Origin: Gammaproteobacteria bacterium 28-57-27
GTDB lineage: Bacteria > Pseudomonadota > Gammaproteobacteria > Halothiobacillales > Halothiobacillaceae
Direction of reading: 5' to 3'
Length of the DNA stretch: 64,000 nucleotides
NCBI GenBank assembly: GCA_002281735.1
Contig: NCGK01000011.1
Coordinates: 1 to 64,000 of the forward strand
The position numbers and the translations under genes are program-made. The notes under the pieces are model-generated. The model saw only the letters and a list, made by a program, of their open reading frames with translations, made no database searches and was not told the DNA's origin. Every line of letters starts with the position of its first letter. Position 1 is the stretch's first letter. This document shows, one piece after another, positions 1 to 9,016 of this stretch.

Positions 1-798
1 CGTGTAGGGTTGGGCTTGGGCGTGCTGTTCGGCGCGTTGGCTGAGGTCATCCACATAACGCAGGGAAAGGTCTTGGGCTTTGAGGTGATCGTAGTAGAGG
101 CAGCCGTGGAAATCATTGCTGCCGATGCTGTCATCGAGAATCGAACGGCTAATCAGGCCGGAAATGGTGGCGTTGAGAATGCTGGAGGGAATGAGGTAGT
201 CGTCGTGCGTGGCGGCATGGCTGGCGACACCTGCAAGGTCGGCAATAACCCACAGGCTGGGGTCGATGCGGGTGCCGTGGCGCTGGTTGTAGTGCGCGAT
301 GGAATTTTGTAGCTCTTGAGTGATAACGCCTTTGCCCGTCCAGCCATCGATAAAAGCGATGGAATCTTGTGTATGGCCGCGGGCGAGGATGTGGTGCAGG
401 GCGTTGTTGTCGATGCCTCGGTCGCGGATGATGGAGATGGAGTAATGGGTCACATCGCGTTGGAATACGCTTTCGAGCAAGCGTTTGAGAATGACGCCGA
501 CCGGGGTGCCGGCGCGGGCAAGGGAAACGAGGGTGATGGTTCCCTGTTTGGCGGCGTTGAGCATGGCGGCGAGTTTGAGGTGGTCAGCCGCCGTGCGTGC
601 GCCATTGTCAGCCCAAGCTTGTGCAAAAAGCTGCATGTAGGCTGTGGAAGGTTGTTGCTCCGGCGAAATCATTTCGCTGTAGTGTTTGGCTCCGCTTTGG
701 ATGAGCTGTTCTTTGGCGGCAACCTCCAGCAGGGTGACGTTGGTCAGCGGTTTGAGTAAAAACGTGACATCGCTGGGAAGGTAGCTGCCGTGGAACAT
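1..798 (-). CDS. StiP-family protein of the Ter biosynthetic module (3' end outside window)
   Basis: This reading frame is open from the ATG at 798 to the window edge, giving 266 residues without the C-terminus. It starts 2 bp after the stop of the HAD gene, so it belongs to the same operon. Residues 92-101 (SLARAGTPVG) and 149-157 (FIDGWTGKG) look like phosphoribosyltransferase-type substrate loops, as in the StiP family that accompanies TerD-type genes. That family has been annotated both as a 'cysteine protease' and as a PRTase/PELOTA-associated protein, so its biochemical activity is unsettled. Its place after PRTase and HAD genes fits a role in making a nucleotide-like metabolite. The family call comes from remembered motifs and context; the exact activity is inference. 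Confidence 0.72.
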   Translation of the reverse strand, partial: MFHGSYLPSDVTFLLKPLTNVTLLEVAAKEQLIQSGAKHYSEMISPEQQPSTAYMQLFAQAWADNGARTAADHLKLAAMLNAAKQGTITLVSLARAGTPVGVILKRLLESVFQRDVTHYSISIIRDRGIDNNALHHILARGHTQDSIAFIDGWTGKGVITQELQNSIAHYNQRHGTRIDPSLWVIADLAGVASHAATHDDYLIPSSILNATISGLISRSILDDSIGSNDFHGCLYYDHLKAQDLSLRYVDDLSQRAEQHAQAQPYT

Positions 799-800
799 AT

Positions 801-1577
801 TTAGGAGTCCTGGGCTAGGTTGCGCATGAGCTGGGCGTGTTTGGGAATGAGGGCATAGTCGCAGAGTTGGAGAAAGTCGGCATCACTTTGGCTATCGCCT
901 GCGCCAAGGATAAGCAACTCGGGGTGTTCGTGGCGGTACTGCTCCACTAAAAAGCGCACAGCATGGGCTTTGTCGAGTTTTTTGGGCATGACAGTGAGGT
1001 TGTTGCCGTTGTGGTGCAGAGTGAGTTCTGGATACGGTTGCAGCCATGCGTGTAACAGTTCGTCGCGCAGGCGCGGCAGGCTGATCGCGTGTTGTTTGTC
1101 GCGGTCTTTAACCAGGACGTAAAAGATTTGACCGTGATCGCCAATCAGGCGGGCATGCACGCCGGGCGCATGTTGCGCGGCCCAGTGGTTGATCTGTGCG
1201 TTCAAGTCCTCAAGCTGCGGCAGCCACGGGCGCATGATGTCGCACATGTGCGCACTCCAAACAGGGTGCGGCTGGCAGCGTTGGTCGAGAATGGTGCCAC
1301 CGTGGTTGAGGATGACCCAATTCGGCGGCGGAACATCGAGTTGTACGCGTTGGTAGCTGGCGGTGTGGCGGGCAGTGGTGGGGATGATCTCGATACCTAG
1401 GCTGCGCATCAGTTGCAGGAATTGGCGTTGTGGTGGCGTGCTAAAGCCGTGGGCGAGGCCGCCTTCAAGGAATGCGGTCGGTTCGAGAGCGTGGCTTGCA
1501 CAGCCGTGCTCGTGCAGGCATTTGGCCTCGGTTTGGAACACGGTGTCGTCGAGATCAAGAAAAAGCAGCGTTTTCAT
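801..1577 (-). CDS. HAD-superfamily hydrolase of the ter operon
   Basis: The protein has 258 residues and all HAD phosphatase motifs. These are the nucleophile motif DLDDT (8-12), motif II TTAR (67-70), a motif III lysine in PKKLDK (198-203) and the acidic motif GAGDSQSDADFL (225-236). The inserted cap between motifs II and III resembles the Cof/sucrose-phosphatase type, which acts on small phosphorylated metabolites. The start overlaps the end of the upstream PRTase gene by 4 bases (ATGA), and StiP follows after 2 bp. In ter loci such HAD proteins are predicted to dephosphorylate the intermediate made by the ATP-grasp/PRTase steps. No substrate can be read from the sequence. Confidence 0.85.
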   Translation of the reverse strand: MKTLLFLDLDDTVFQTEAKCLHEHGCASHALEPTAFLEGGLAHGFSTPPQRQFLQLMRSLGIEIIPTTARHTASYQRVQLDVPPPNWVILNHGGTILDQRCQPHPVWSAHMCDIMRPWLPQLEDLNAQINHWAAQHAPGVHARLIGDHGQIFYVLVKDRDKQHAISLPRLRDELLHAWLQPYPELTLHHNGNNLTVMPKKLDKAHAVRFLVEQYRHEHPELLILGAGDSQSDADFLQLCDYALIPKHAQLMRNLAQDS

Positions 1578-2791
1578 GATGCGCTAACCGCGTTGCTGGC
1601 TGACTGGTTTGTAGGCTTGGGGACTGAGCTTGCCACAGGCTTCGGCCAGTGCTGCGCACAGGATAGGGTATGTGCGCCGAGTGCGTGGGCAAAGCGGCTG
1701 ATAGCGGGGTTGAGGGCGGTTTCGTGCAGGATCAGGGTGAGCTGTTGGCCGCAGGGTGGGGCGTTGTAAATAAAGTAGGGGTCGCCTTGGCCGTAGGGGT
1801 CGTCAAGGTGTTGGGTGTGTTGAATGGGGCCAAATTCGAGGATGGGCGAGCGGGTGCTGGATTGCAGACTGACATGACGACCCTGTTGTTCGAGATGCAG
1901 CGCGAGCAGGTAGGGAACGTGCATGAATTCGCCCGTGCCGATCATGCGCAGTGGCTTGTCGCGGGGGTGAAGAGCCAGCCGCTGTGCCACTTCATCAAGC
2001 AGGCGCGTGGGCAGGACGAGGGGGTGGTCAATACCAGCACGTCCAAGATGAGCCAGGGGTTTGAGCGCGGGGTCATGGTAGGGCGGGGGGGCAAGCCCCT
2101 GCATGGCAGACCACGTTTTGGGTGTGAAACGCCATTCAGCACGCGCTGCGCTGATATGGGTCGTGGCGGTTTCGAGAGCTAGGTCGAGTGCATCGCGAGC
2201 GAGCGTGCCCATGAAATCGGTCAGCGTAACGATATTGATCTGTTCGATCAGCGGGCAGTGCGGACGCAGAGCACGCCAAAGATTGAGGAAGGTTTTGCCG
2301 GTGCTTACCTCGTCATCGAGGAGTACAAGGGTTTTGGCGCGGCGCATCTGGTCACGGTGTGCGGGGTCGGCGGGCAGATGCAGGGTTTGGTTGGGGGCGT
2401 GGCAATGGCTTTCTTCAAAGTCGAGTACGGGCAGATTTTGCAGTGGGTAGCGCGTGCTGTGAATAAAGATGGCTTCACGATCGGCATGGCTTTTTGCCCA
2501 AGCGTCGTACACCCCATAGCTGAAGCCAATCCCGGTTTCTGCCATGCCGATGAATAAGGCCGGCGCGTCGTCCACAGCGTGGACTTTGGCGGCGAGATGT
2601 TGATGTATTGCCAGCATGTTTGTCGGTTGGGCGGGCAGATGTTTGCCTAGCACGGTACTCACAAAGAGAAAACCGCGCTTGGGATTATTGCGCGCGCCAA
2701 AGTGACAAAGCGAGGCTAAGGAGAAGGTGTTTGCGGGGTCTTCGCGCACCGTAAGGGTGCCGTTGGGAAGTTCAATGATCTGCCAATTCAT
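1574..2791 (-). CDS. Phosphoribosyltransferase with TRSP domain
   Basis: Counting from the ATG at 2791 (start MNWQIIELPN) the protein has 405 residues. The frame extends 23 codons upstream, but that extension looks non-native. Residues 156-167 (VLLDDEVSTGKT) form a type I PRTase PRPP-binding loop. Residues 313-316 read TRSP, the signature of the C-terminal TRSP domain of ter-associated phosphoribosyltransferases. The expected reaction is transfer of a phosphoribosyl group from PRPP to an unknown acceptor. The gene overlaps the HAD gene by 4 bases. About 175 bp without a gene separate it from the ATP-grasp gene upstream; I found no convincing promoter or terminator there. Confidence 0.85.
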   Translation of the reverse strand: MNWQIIELPNGTLTVREDPANTFSLASLCHFGARNNPKRGFLFVSTVLGKHLPAQPTNMLAIHQHLAAKVHAVDDAPALFIGMAETGIGFSYGVYDAWAKSHADREAIFIHSTRYPLQNLPVLDFEESHCHAPNQTLHLPADPAHRDQMRRAKTLVLLDDEVSTGKTFLNLWRALRPHCPLIEQINIVTLTDFMGTLARDALDLALETATTHISAARAEWRFTPKTWSAMQGLAPPPYHDPALKPLAHLGRAGIDHPLVLPTRLLDEVAQRLALHPRDKPLRMIGTGEFMHVPYLLALHLEQQGRHVSLQSSTRSPILEFGPIQHTQHLDDPYGQGDPYFIYNAPPCGQQLTLILHETALNPAISRFAHALGAHTLSCAQHWPKPVASSVPKPTNQSASNAVSAS

Positions 2792-2965
2792 AATTCGGTG
2801 CTGTTGTGTGTGGCTGCGAAGGGGACGCTGTGGGGGATATGAAGATATGAAAAACCCCATCCTTGCAGTGTTTCATATCGCCTCGTCGCGGAGTGAGTTT
2901 GCGCCACTGTTCGCGTTAGGGCATTCATGCCCCGAGCAGCAAGCTCAGAGTTTTTCAGGGCTTGC

Positions 2966-4015
2966 TTAAAGGGCGAGTGCGCAGGGCAGCATGGTTTGGT
3001 GGATATGCTGGCCGTGTGCTAGTGGCGGCATGGGCTGGGCATTGGCGCGTAAAATGGCCTGGGTTTCGGGCGCGAGGGCGCGCAACACGGCTTCAAAAGG
3101 TAGGTTAAGCCCTGCCGCACAAGCCACCGGCGAACCGCCAGAAGGGCGTGCGTTGATTTCCAGTACACGAATGCCACGCTCACCTACGCGGAATTGGATA
3201 TTGAACAAGCCATTGAGTTTGAATTGCCGGGTTAAAACATCCGTCATGTGCGCAATATCCGGATGATTGTCAATATATTGCGGTGTACTCAGTTCATTCG
3301 ATTTGCGGCGTTGAACAGCATGAATCAACTCACCGTATTCCGCCACACAATCCACGCTCCATTCCTCGCCGGCCAGAAACTCCATTAATATCAAACTTGG
3401 TTTGAAATCGGGCTTGCCTTGCATGGCTTGTGTAAGCTCGTGGAGATTCAGCATTTGTTCTTGGCCGGCAAGAATATGCTCGAGTGCATCATGCGCTTCA
3501 TCAATAATGCGGAAACCCAAGCCGAACACCGACACGGAAGGCTTCAAGCACAGCGTGGTGTGGCGTTGTCTCAGGTCGGCGTAGGCCGCTTGAAACTCGG
3601 CGAGATCATGCACTTCGACGGTTTCTGCCGTGGGCGTAGTGGTCTGATCCACCGCAGCACTGAAGGCGGCTTTATTATCCAGTAAAACCAGTGTGTCGAC
3701 GTCAGCGCAAAGTAAAACCCGTGTGCCAAGGTCGTAAAATTCATTCAGGCGACGGGCAATATTGATGGCAGCCTTTCCGGGCACAAAAAGGGTAACTTTA
3801 TGTTGTGCGCAAAACTGCAAACACCAATCAACATACGCCTGTCCGCTGAGTTCTGGTTCAACAAACCATTCATCTGCGGCCAGCCTCGCCATCGCTGTAT
3901 CGACAGAATGTGAGGCTAAAAGCTGAAGATGACCTCCTGCATCACCTAGTCGGATTAACTCCAGTAGATTGTGAGTGACGGAGAAACTTTTATTGAACCA
4001 GATTTTTAGGGGCAT
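2966..4015 (-). CDS. ATP-grasp family ligase of the ter operon
   Basis: The protein has 349 residues. Residues 155-165 (LCLKPSVSVFG) and 211-222 (MEFLAGEEWSVD) match the ATP-grasp core, and LEINARPSGG (285-294) carries the Glu/Asn metal ligands of the active site. ATP-grasp enzymes join a carboxylate to an amine or thiol through an acyl-phosphate. In ter loci this enzyme is the predicted condensing step of the metabolite module that also contains the PRTase, HAD and StiP proteins. It lies 22 bp downstream of the TerZ-like gene and is probably co-transcribed. The substrate is unknown. Confidence 0.85.
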   Translation of the reverse strand: MPLKIWFNKSFSVTHNLLELIRLGDAGGHLQLLASHSVDTAMARLAADEWFVEPELSGQAYVDWCLQFCAQHKVTLFVPGKAAINIARRLNEFYDLGTRVLLCADVDTLVLLDNKAAFSAAVDQTTTPTAETVEVHDLAEFQAAYADLRQRHTTLCLKPSVSVFGLGFRIIDEAHDALEHILAGQEQMLNLHELTQAMQGKPDFKPSLILMEFLAGEEWSVDCVAEYGELIHAVQRRKSNELSTPQYIDNHPDIAHMTDVLTRQFKLNGLFNIQFRVGERGIRVLEINARPSGGSPVACAAGLNLPFEAVLRALAPETQAILRANAQPMPPLAHGQHIHQTMLPCALAL

Positions 4016-4037
4016 GAGGGTTGCTTAAAGGTTGGAC

Positions 4038-4616
4038 TTACAGGTTAGGAATAATCAGCGGAACGAGATCATCAAAGGTCGCGCCACGGCTATTTTCGCC
4101 GATAGCGTGCATTTTCCAGGCACCATTATGGCGATAAAGTTTGGCCATAATTTGCGCAGTATGTGCGCCTTGCCCGCTTAGATTGTATTTGGCAATTTCC
4201 TGATTGCTGGTTTGGTCGAGTAGACGGCAATATGCGTTTTCGACCTGCTGGAAACTTTGACCGGTAAAGCTGTTCACTGTAAAAACCAGGGCGGTAACAT
4301 TCTCAGGCACGCGGCTTAAATCCACGCTAATGGTTTCATCATCACCATCGCCTGCGCCGGTGCGGTTATCGCCTGAATGCACAATACTGCCGTCTCTGGA
4401 TTTCAATTGGCGAAACCAAACCACATCGGCAACATTTTGCCCGGCAAACATGATGCAGGCCGCATCAAGGTCAATTTCCGCACTGCCGCCACCAAAGCCA
4501 AACATGCCTTTGGTTTTTACACCATCCCAACCCAAGCCCATGGCGACACGGGTTAATGCGGCTCCACCGTCTTTGCTAAGGGAGATTTTTTGGCCTTTTT
4601 CGAGATTAATGCTCAT
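4038..4616 (-). CDS. terZ: TerD-domain protein, TerZ-like
   Basis: This 192-residue single-domain TerD-family protein has the characteristic Ca2+-binding stretch SGDNRTGAGDGDDE (81-94). The GFGGG insertion near residue 40 and the ending LSGQGAHTAQIMAKLYRHNGAW fit TerZ better than TerD or TerE. TerD-type proteins are calcium-binding beta-sandwich proteins that associate with the inner membrane through TerC and form part of the stress-sensing Ter complex. The gene lies 27 bp after terB and just before the ATP-grasp gene, at the junction of the sensory and biosynthetic halves of the operon. The TerD fold is secure; the TerZ label rests on recalled similarity. Confidence 0.88.
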   Translation of the reverse strand: MSINLEKGQKISLSKDGGAALTRVAMGLGWDGVKTKGMFGFGGGSAEIDLDAACIMFAGQNVADVVWFRQLKSRDGSIVHSGDNRTGAGDGDDETISVDLSRVPENVTALVFTVNSFTGQSFQQVENAYCRLLDQTSNQEIAKYNLSGQGAHTAQIMAKLYRHNGAWKMHAIGENSRGATFDDLVPLIIPNL

Positions 4617-4643
4617 GATTTTCGTACCTTGGTTTTGGATAAG

Positions 4644-5087
4644 TTAAAGATCAAAGTTTTTAGGGTTAAGGCCGAGTTCATGACAAATGGTCGTCACGGC
4701 TTGGCGCTCTTGTTCGTCGAAATTGCCATCTGAACTACCAATGGCAATACACACGCGCACCAATAACTGAGCCTGATCGGGTTTGTTTTTCATTTTGACA
4801 ATGGCAGCCAAAGCTTCACCGCGTCCAATTCCATGATCGAATTCAAACTTGCCGATGTATTTCTCAAAAGTTTTGATGACATCATCGGTTTCAAAGACTT
4901 TTAATGTCTCTGATTGCTTGATAAAGCCGAGCATTTTCTGCTTTTCGGCACTGCTGGCACTACCATCGGCATAGGAAACCAGTGCGCAACCCGCCACAAT
5001 GCCTTCCATCATGTCTTTATTGCGAAATTTGCCAATTTCGGTTTGCATGTTGGTGGTTTGTTGTTTAATCCAGTTCATTACAGACAT
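4644..5087 (-). CDS. terB: TerB family protein
   Basis: The protein has 147 residues, the usual TerB length. It shows the two related acidic helical motifs of the TerB fold, SYADGSASSAEK (38-49) and GSSDGNFDEQER (117-128). These carry the conserved Asp/Glu residues thought to bind divalent metal. TerB works with membrane TerC at the cytoplasmic face of the inner membrane. The gene sits 35 bp downstream of the AIM24-like gene and 27 bp upstream of terZ within one operon. The assignment is straightforward. Confidence 0.93.
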   Translation of the reverse strand: MSVMNWIKQQTTNMQTEIGKFRNKDMMEGIVAGCALVSYADGSASSAEKQKMLGFIKQSETLKVFETDDVIKTFEKYIGKFEFDHGIGRGEALAAIVKMKNKPDQAQLLVRVCIAIGSSDGNFDEQERQAVTTICHELGLNPKNFDL

Positions 5088-5122
5088 GAAATCACCTTAT
5101 AGGTTAGTAACGGAAGTAAAGA

Positions 5123-5827
5123 TCAATTGGTTTTTGAAGCGGCCCAGCGTAGGAAGTTTGCTCGGTTGCGTGAACATACCAAGACTTTCCCATGCCCAGA
5201 GAATCGTAAAATAATGCCTTCGCCTGATGTCGCGGCGTTGACAACACCACCTAAAAAGCCTGTATTTGAAGTGTTCATGCCAAGCGAGTAACGCAAGTTG
5301 GCATCCCAAGCCACAACATGACCATTATCAATCAGGGTTTCTTTGCCTTCGCTTATGTCCAAGGTGAAGATGGAGCCAAAACCAGAAACCACAAGCTGGC
5401 CTTGGCCGCTGGAGGTCATCACCACAAAGCCACCACTGCTGGCAAAGAGGGCATTGCCGATGCTTTGCATTTTGACTTTCATCTCGACGCCGGACGTCGC
5501 GGCAACAAACGCACCGTCAGCAAGAACGTATTGCGCTTGTCCACTTCCCGAGCCAATATCCAAAATTTCAATCGCACCGGGCAAGGTGGGGGCGAGCAGA
5601 CAATCACCGTTGCCACGCACGGCTTCAATGTGCTGCTGAAAGAAGTTTTCGCCGTTGGTAAATTTGCGCAATAAAGCACTTCCCAAACCACCGGTCATGC
5701 GGCCTTTGAGCTCCAGTGCCGCTTCCATCATCACCATGGCGTCGGACTCGCAATAAATCTTGTCGCCTTTTTGCATGGCAACATGCAGGAACGGATCGTC
5801 GTCACCGAGAATGCTGAATGTGGTCAT
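5123..5827 (-). CDS. AIM24/TIGR00266-like protein of the ter operon
   Basis: This 234-residue protein is predicted to be all-beta and glycine-rich, with segments such as MMEAALELKGRMTGGLGSAL and GDCLLAPTLPGAIEIL. These match the AIM24/TIGR00266 family, whose fold is a trimeric beta-barrel resembling TRAP. The start overlaps the terA-like gene by 4 bases, so the two are translationally coupled. Family members occur repeatedly in ter loci, but their molecular function is unknown. No signal peptide or membrane segment is visible, so it should be cytosolic or membrane-associated through the Ter complex. Confidence 0.85.
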   Translation of the reverse strand: MTTFSILGDDDPFLHVAMQKGDKIYCESDAMVMMEAALELKGRMTGGLGSALLRKFTNGENFFQQHIEAVRGNGDCLLAPTLPGAIEILDIGSGSGQAQYVLADGAFVAATSGVEMKVKMQSIGNALFASSGGFVVMTSSGQGQLVVSGFGSIFTLDISEGKETLIDNGHVVAWDANLRYSLGMNTSNTGFLGGVVNAATSGEGIILRFSGHGKVLVCSRNRANFLRWAASKTN

Positions 5828-6963
5828 GTGTCTTTGCTCCCTGCTGCCCAGCGCAGACCGAAGCCATAGGCATGATCGAGCATTTCTTCGTCGCCGTGAA
5901 AGGTTACATGCTTGGTAATACGAACCGCCCCGCCAATATTGTCGATCGAGGCGACGGCACAGACGCGGTGGTAACGCGAATATTCATCCAGCTCGACCAC
6001 GATATCATCTTGACCCGGCGCACGAATGGTAATTTGAGCATCGGTGGATGCCCAGTTTGGCGCACCGTCATAAATAGAGGCGAAAATCATAATGCGTCGA
6101 ATCGAAGGCCAGTGCTGTCCATTGATGCGTAAGGTTTCGCCTTCGCGGATAGTTCCACTGCGGTCATCGCCCATCAGCTCAATCCACGGGGCGTAGAAAT
6201 AATCGCCAAAGTTTTTGCCCAGGGCTTGTACCGCGCCCGGTCGTCCGCCCGCCAGTTCAAATAAACAACCGAGATCCAGATCCATGCTCGACATGGAGCC
6301 CGTCTGATTCCAGTTTAAGTTAACGCTGATTTCACCAAAGTTATCGTTCTTCTTTTCCAGGCTCACCGACTGGTTTTTTTTCAGTGTGACTTTGTTCAGG
6401 TTGACAGGCGAGGGCGAGGGAGTCGGGCTGGGTGCGGGGGGCGGTGCGCTCACTTCGCCACCGAAGTGTTTGACCAAAGCCTCCAGTCCACCGTTAAAAC
6501 CTTGCGCCGTTGCCCAAAAACGCCATGCGCCGTCCTTGCGATAGAACTCACCGAGCATCACGGCTTTTTCGGTTGCAAAATCCCCGCCGCTGAAACTGAA
6601 ACGGCTGGTTTCGTTCTCGCCATCAAGAACGCGTACATGTCCGGACACGATATTGCCCATGGTACCCACGCCGTCCACCGCTGCGGTCAAGACCAGACGC
6701 TCAATACCTGGCGGCAGCATGAAGTTGCGAATGACAAAACCAGCCTGATCGCCTGCGGGGGGGCGCAACTCAATCCCGCCGCAGGGTGAATTGGGTTGAT
6801 TGAAGAAAATCATGTAACGCTCATCGGACAGCCTGCCTTGTGCATCCAGACCGAACAGGGCAATGTCGGTCGTTAGGCCTTCGATCTGAATGCCTACATT
6901 CCAAGTGGCAGTGTTTGGAGTGATGTCGCGCATGGCAGCGCGTTGTCCACGTTGGATGTTCAT
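5824..6963 (-). CDS. terA: TerA-like protein with a TerD-type N-terminal domain
   Basis: The protein has 379 residues, close to the length of plasmid TerA. It consists of an N-terminal TerD-type beta domain (about 1-170), a proline/serine linker (PAPSPTPSPSP, about 175-190) and a C-terminal TerA domain containing DLDLGCLFEL and GDDRSGT motifs. Its first 170 residues resemble the N-terminus of the neighbouring TerF-like protein, so the two share a duplicated module. It probably takes part in the calcium-dependent Ter complex at the inner membrane. It overlaps the AIM24-like gene by 4 bases. The gene name is a family-level call. Confidence 0.85.
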   Translation of the reverse strand: MNIQRGQRAAMRDITPNTATWNVGIQIEGLTTDIALFGLDAQGRLSDERYMIFFNQPNSPCGGIELRPPAGDQAGFVIRNFMLPPGIERLVLTAAVDGVGTMGNIVSGHVRVLDGENETSRFSFSGGDFATEKAVMLGEFYRKDGAWRFWATAQGFNGGLEALVKHFGGEVSAPPPAPSPTPSPSPVNLNKVTLKKNQSVSLEKKNDNFGEISVNLNWNQTGSMSSMDLDLGCLFELAGGRPGAVQALGKNFGDYFYAPWIELMGDDRSGTIREGETLRINGQHWPSIRRIMIFASIYDGAPNWASTDAQITIRAPGQDDIVVELDEYSRYHRVCAVASIDNIGGAVRITKHVTFHGDEEMLDHAYGFGLRWAAGSKDT

Positions 6964-7014
6964 CTTATCTTCCTCTTGGCTCCGTCCATCGGGGGCTACG
7001 TTGTATTAATGTGC

Positions 7015-8337
7015 TCAGGATGTAATCCCCTTCTGTTTCGCTTCTTTGAGCCATTGGGGAAATTCCTTTAGAAGTCGCTCGTATAACTCTTCTTCACTGA
7101 TGCTATGTAGGTCGTCAATGGCGAAGAAACCAGCGTTGTCCACGATGCGCCCCTGCATGGTATCTAAACGTTCTAATACCCCATAGTTGCGGCCACCAAT
7201 ACCTACGAATTGCCAGAAAATCGGATATTGGGCAGCTTCGGTAATAATCTGCTGAATCTTTTTGTTTTGGCTCACCCCTCCATCACTTACAAAGATGACA
7301 AAAGCTGGGGCAGCATTAGGTTTAGAGCGATAGTGTTTTATCACCTCGTGCAGTGCGGCAGGTTCATTATTGGTGCATGGAGATACTTTGTGCATCCATC
7401 TCTTCCATCCTCCGCCCACGTCTTCTGCATAGCCTCTAATCGTGCGAGCGGTGGCGGCGGGGAGTGATAGTGTCTTGTCGGCAAACGCCCAAGTGTCCAG
7501 CTCGCCGTCGTCGTCAAAATGCAGGGCGAGGGGCATGATTCGGTTGAGAAGCTCCTGGATACGCCCAGACGAGTATTGATGGTGCATGGAGCCTGATGCG
7601 TCCAATACCAAGCCCACACGCGCAACAGTGCTCTGCAATCCGCTCTTGGCGAGGCTGACGCTGGCCTTCTTGGCTAGGCTGACAAGGTGCGGAGCCTCTT
7701 TTTCAACACGTTTTTCCAGCGAAACACGCGCTGCATTGGCAGCCGTTTGCGCCGGTGTGGCGGGGGCTGGCACTTGGGTTGACGCCGGAGCAATGGGGCT
7801 GGCCGCAGGTTTTTCTTCGGCAACTTCGCCGCCGAAGTGTTTGACCAGAGCGGCGAGTCCGCCATTAAAGCCTTGCCCAGTGGCGGAGATGCGCCATGCG
7901 CCATCCTTGCGGTACATCTCCAGCAGCATGGCGGCGCGCTCTTGGTCAAAGTCCTGACCCGTGAGGGTGAAGGCGGCAACTTCGGTATTGTTGTTGGTGC
8001 GTAAAACAACCTGCCCACGCTGGAGTTGGCGCAGCGTTCCCGCGCCGTCCAGTGCGGCGGTAAAAACCAGTCGATCAATGCTTGATGGCAATTGATCCAG
8101 AATAAGGTCAAACCCGACCGAAGCACCTGCGGCGGGGTTTGAGAGCACCACGCCCGCGCAGGGGCTGGTGGCTTGGTTGTAGAAGATCATGTAGCGCTCG
8201 TCAGCCAAATGGCCTTGGGCATCGAGCCCAAAGCAGGCGACATCAGCCTGCACGCCGTGGAGTGCGACCTCGACACGCAGGCTGTGCGCCGGGGTGAGGG
8301 CACTGAGAGCTAGCCGTTGGCCACGGTTGAGCTGCAT
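7015..8337 (-). CDS. terF: TerD-VWA fusion protein, TerF-like
   Basis: The protein has 440 residues in three parts. These are an N-terminal TerD-type domain (about 1-172), an Ala/Pro linker (about 175-205) and a C-terminal von Willebrand A domain. The VWA domain has a MIDAS motif DASGS at 246-250 and later FVSDGG, both metal-coordinating. TerD plus VWA is the TerF architecture. VWA domains usually mediate Mg2+-dependent protein-protein contacts, so this protein may scaffold the Ter complex. It lies between terD and terA in the operon, about 20 bp after terD. Confidence 0.87.
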   Translation of the reverse strand: MQLNRGQRLALSALTPAHSLRVEVALHGVQADVACFGLDAQGHLADERYMIFYNQATSPCAGVVLSNPAAGASVGFDLILDQLPSSIDRLVFTAALDGAGTLRQLQRGQVVLRTNNNTEVAAFTLTGQDFDQERAAMLLEMYRKDGAWRISATGQGFNGGLAALVKHFGGEVAEEKPAASPIAPASTQVPAPATPAQTAANAARVSLEKRVEKEAPHLVSLAKKASVSLAKSGLQSTVARVGLVLDASGSMHHQYSSGRIQELLNRIMPLALHFDDDGELDTWAFADKTLSLPAATARTIRGYAEDVGGGWKRWMHKVSPCTNNEPAALHEVIKHYRSKPNAAPAFVIFVSDGGVSQNKKIQQIITEAAQYPIFWQFVGIGGRNYGVLERLDTMQGRIVDNAGFFAIDDLHSISEEELYERLLKEFPQWLKEAKQKGITS

Positions 8338-8356
8338 GATCTTATCCTCGTGCTAA

Positions 8357-8935
8357 TTAGCCGATTGATACACCGAAGTGGGTGGCCAGCGGTGCCAGTC
8401 CACCGGCAAAGCCTTGACCGACGGCCTTGAACTTCCACTCACCTGAGTGGCGATAGAGTTCGCCGAAGATCATGGCGGATTCAGTCGAGCCATCTTCGGA
8501 CAGGTCGAAACGGGCAATTTCCTTGTCATCGGCGGCATTGATGCAGCGGATGTAGGCTTTGGCCACCATGCCGAAGTTTTGCTTGCGCGCAGCGGCATCG
8601 TGAATGGTGACGGCAAATGCAATTTTGTCGATTTCAGCCGGTATTTTAGCCAGTTCGACGCTGATGACTTCATCGTCGCCGTCGCCTTCGCCCGTGCGGT
8701 TGTCGCCCATGTGCGTGACTGAGCCGCAGCTAGAGGTTTTGTTGTTGTAGAAAATGAAGCCATTATCGCTTTGGACTTTGCCATCGGCTTTGAGCATAAA
8801 ACCGCTGGCATCAAGGTCGAATTCTGCACCGTCAGTCGCGCGTGTATCCCATCCCAAACCTAGCTTGACAGTGGCCAGGCCGGGGGCTTCTTTACTCAGG
8901 TTGACGTTGCCGCCTTTGCTTAAACTAATCGCCAT
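8357..8935 (-). CDS. terD: TerD/TerE family calcium-binding stress protein
   Basis: The TerD-domain protein starts [19 protein letters not shown], which is typical of TerD/TerE, and has 192 residues. It carries the acidic [13 protein letters not shown] calcium site and ends [21 protein letters not shown] chose the ATG at 8935 because AGAGG sits 8 bases upstream; the GTG at 8944 would overlap that site. TerD and TerE are too alike to separate by eye. The protein probably cooperates with the upstream membrane protein in envelope stress or tellurite tolerance. Confidence 0.92.
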   Translation of the reverse strand: MAISLSKGGNVNLSKEAPGLATVKLGLGWDTRATDGAEFDLDASGFMLKADGKVQSDNGFIFYNNKTSSCGSVTHMGDNRTGEGDGDDEVISVELAKIPAEIDKIAFAVTIHDAAARKQNFGMVAKAYIRCINAADDKEIARFDLSEDGSTESAMIFGELYRHSGEWKFKAVGQGFAGGLAPLATHFGVSIG

Positions 8936-9016
8936 CGTAGTCACCTCTGTGTGGTGGTTGAAAAAACGGGGTTATAGGAACGCTAGAGTCCTGTCAGGTC
9001 GCAGGAAACACTAAAA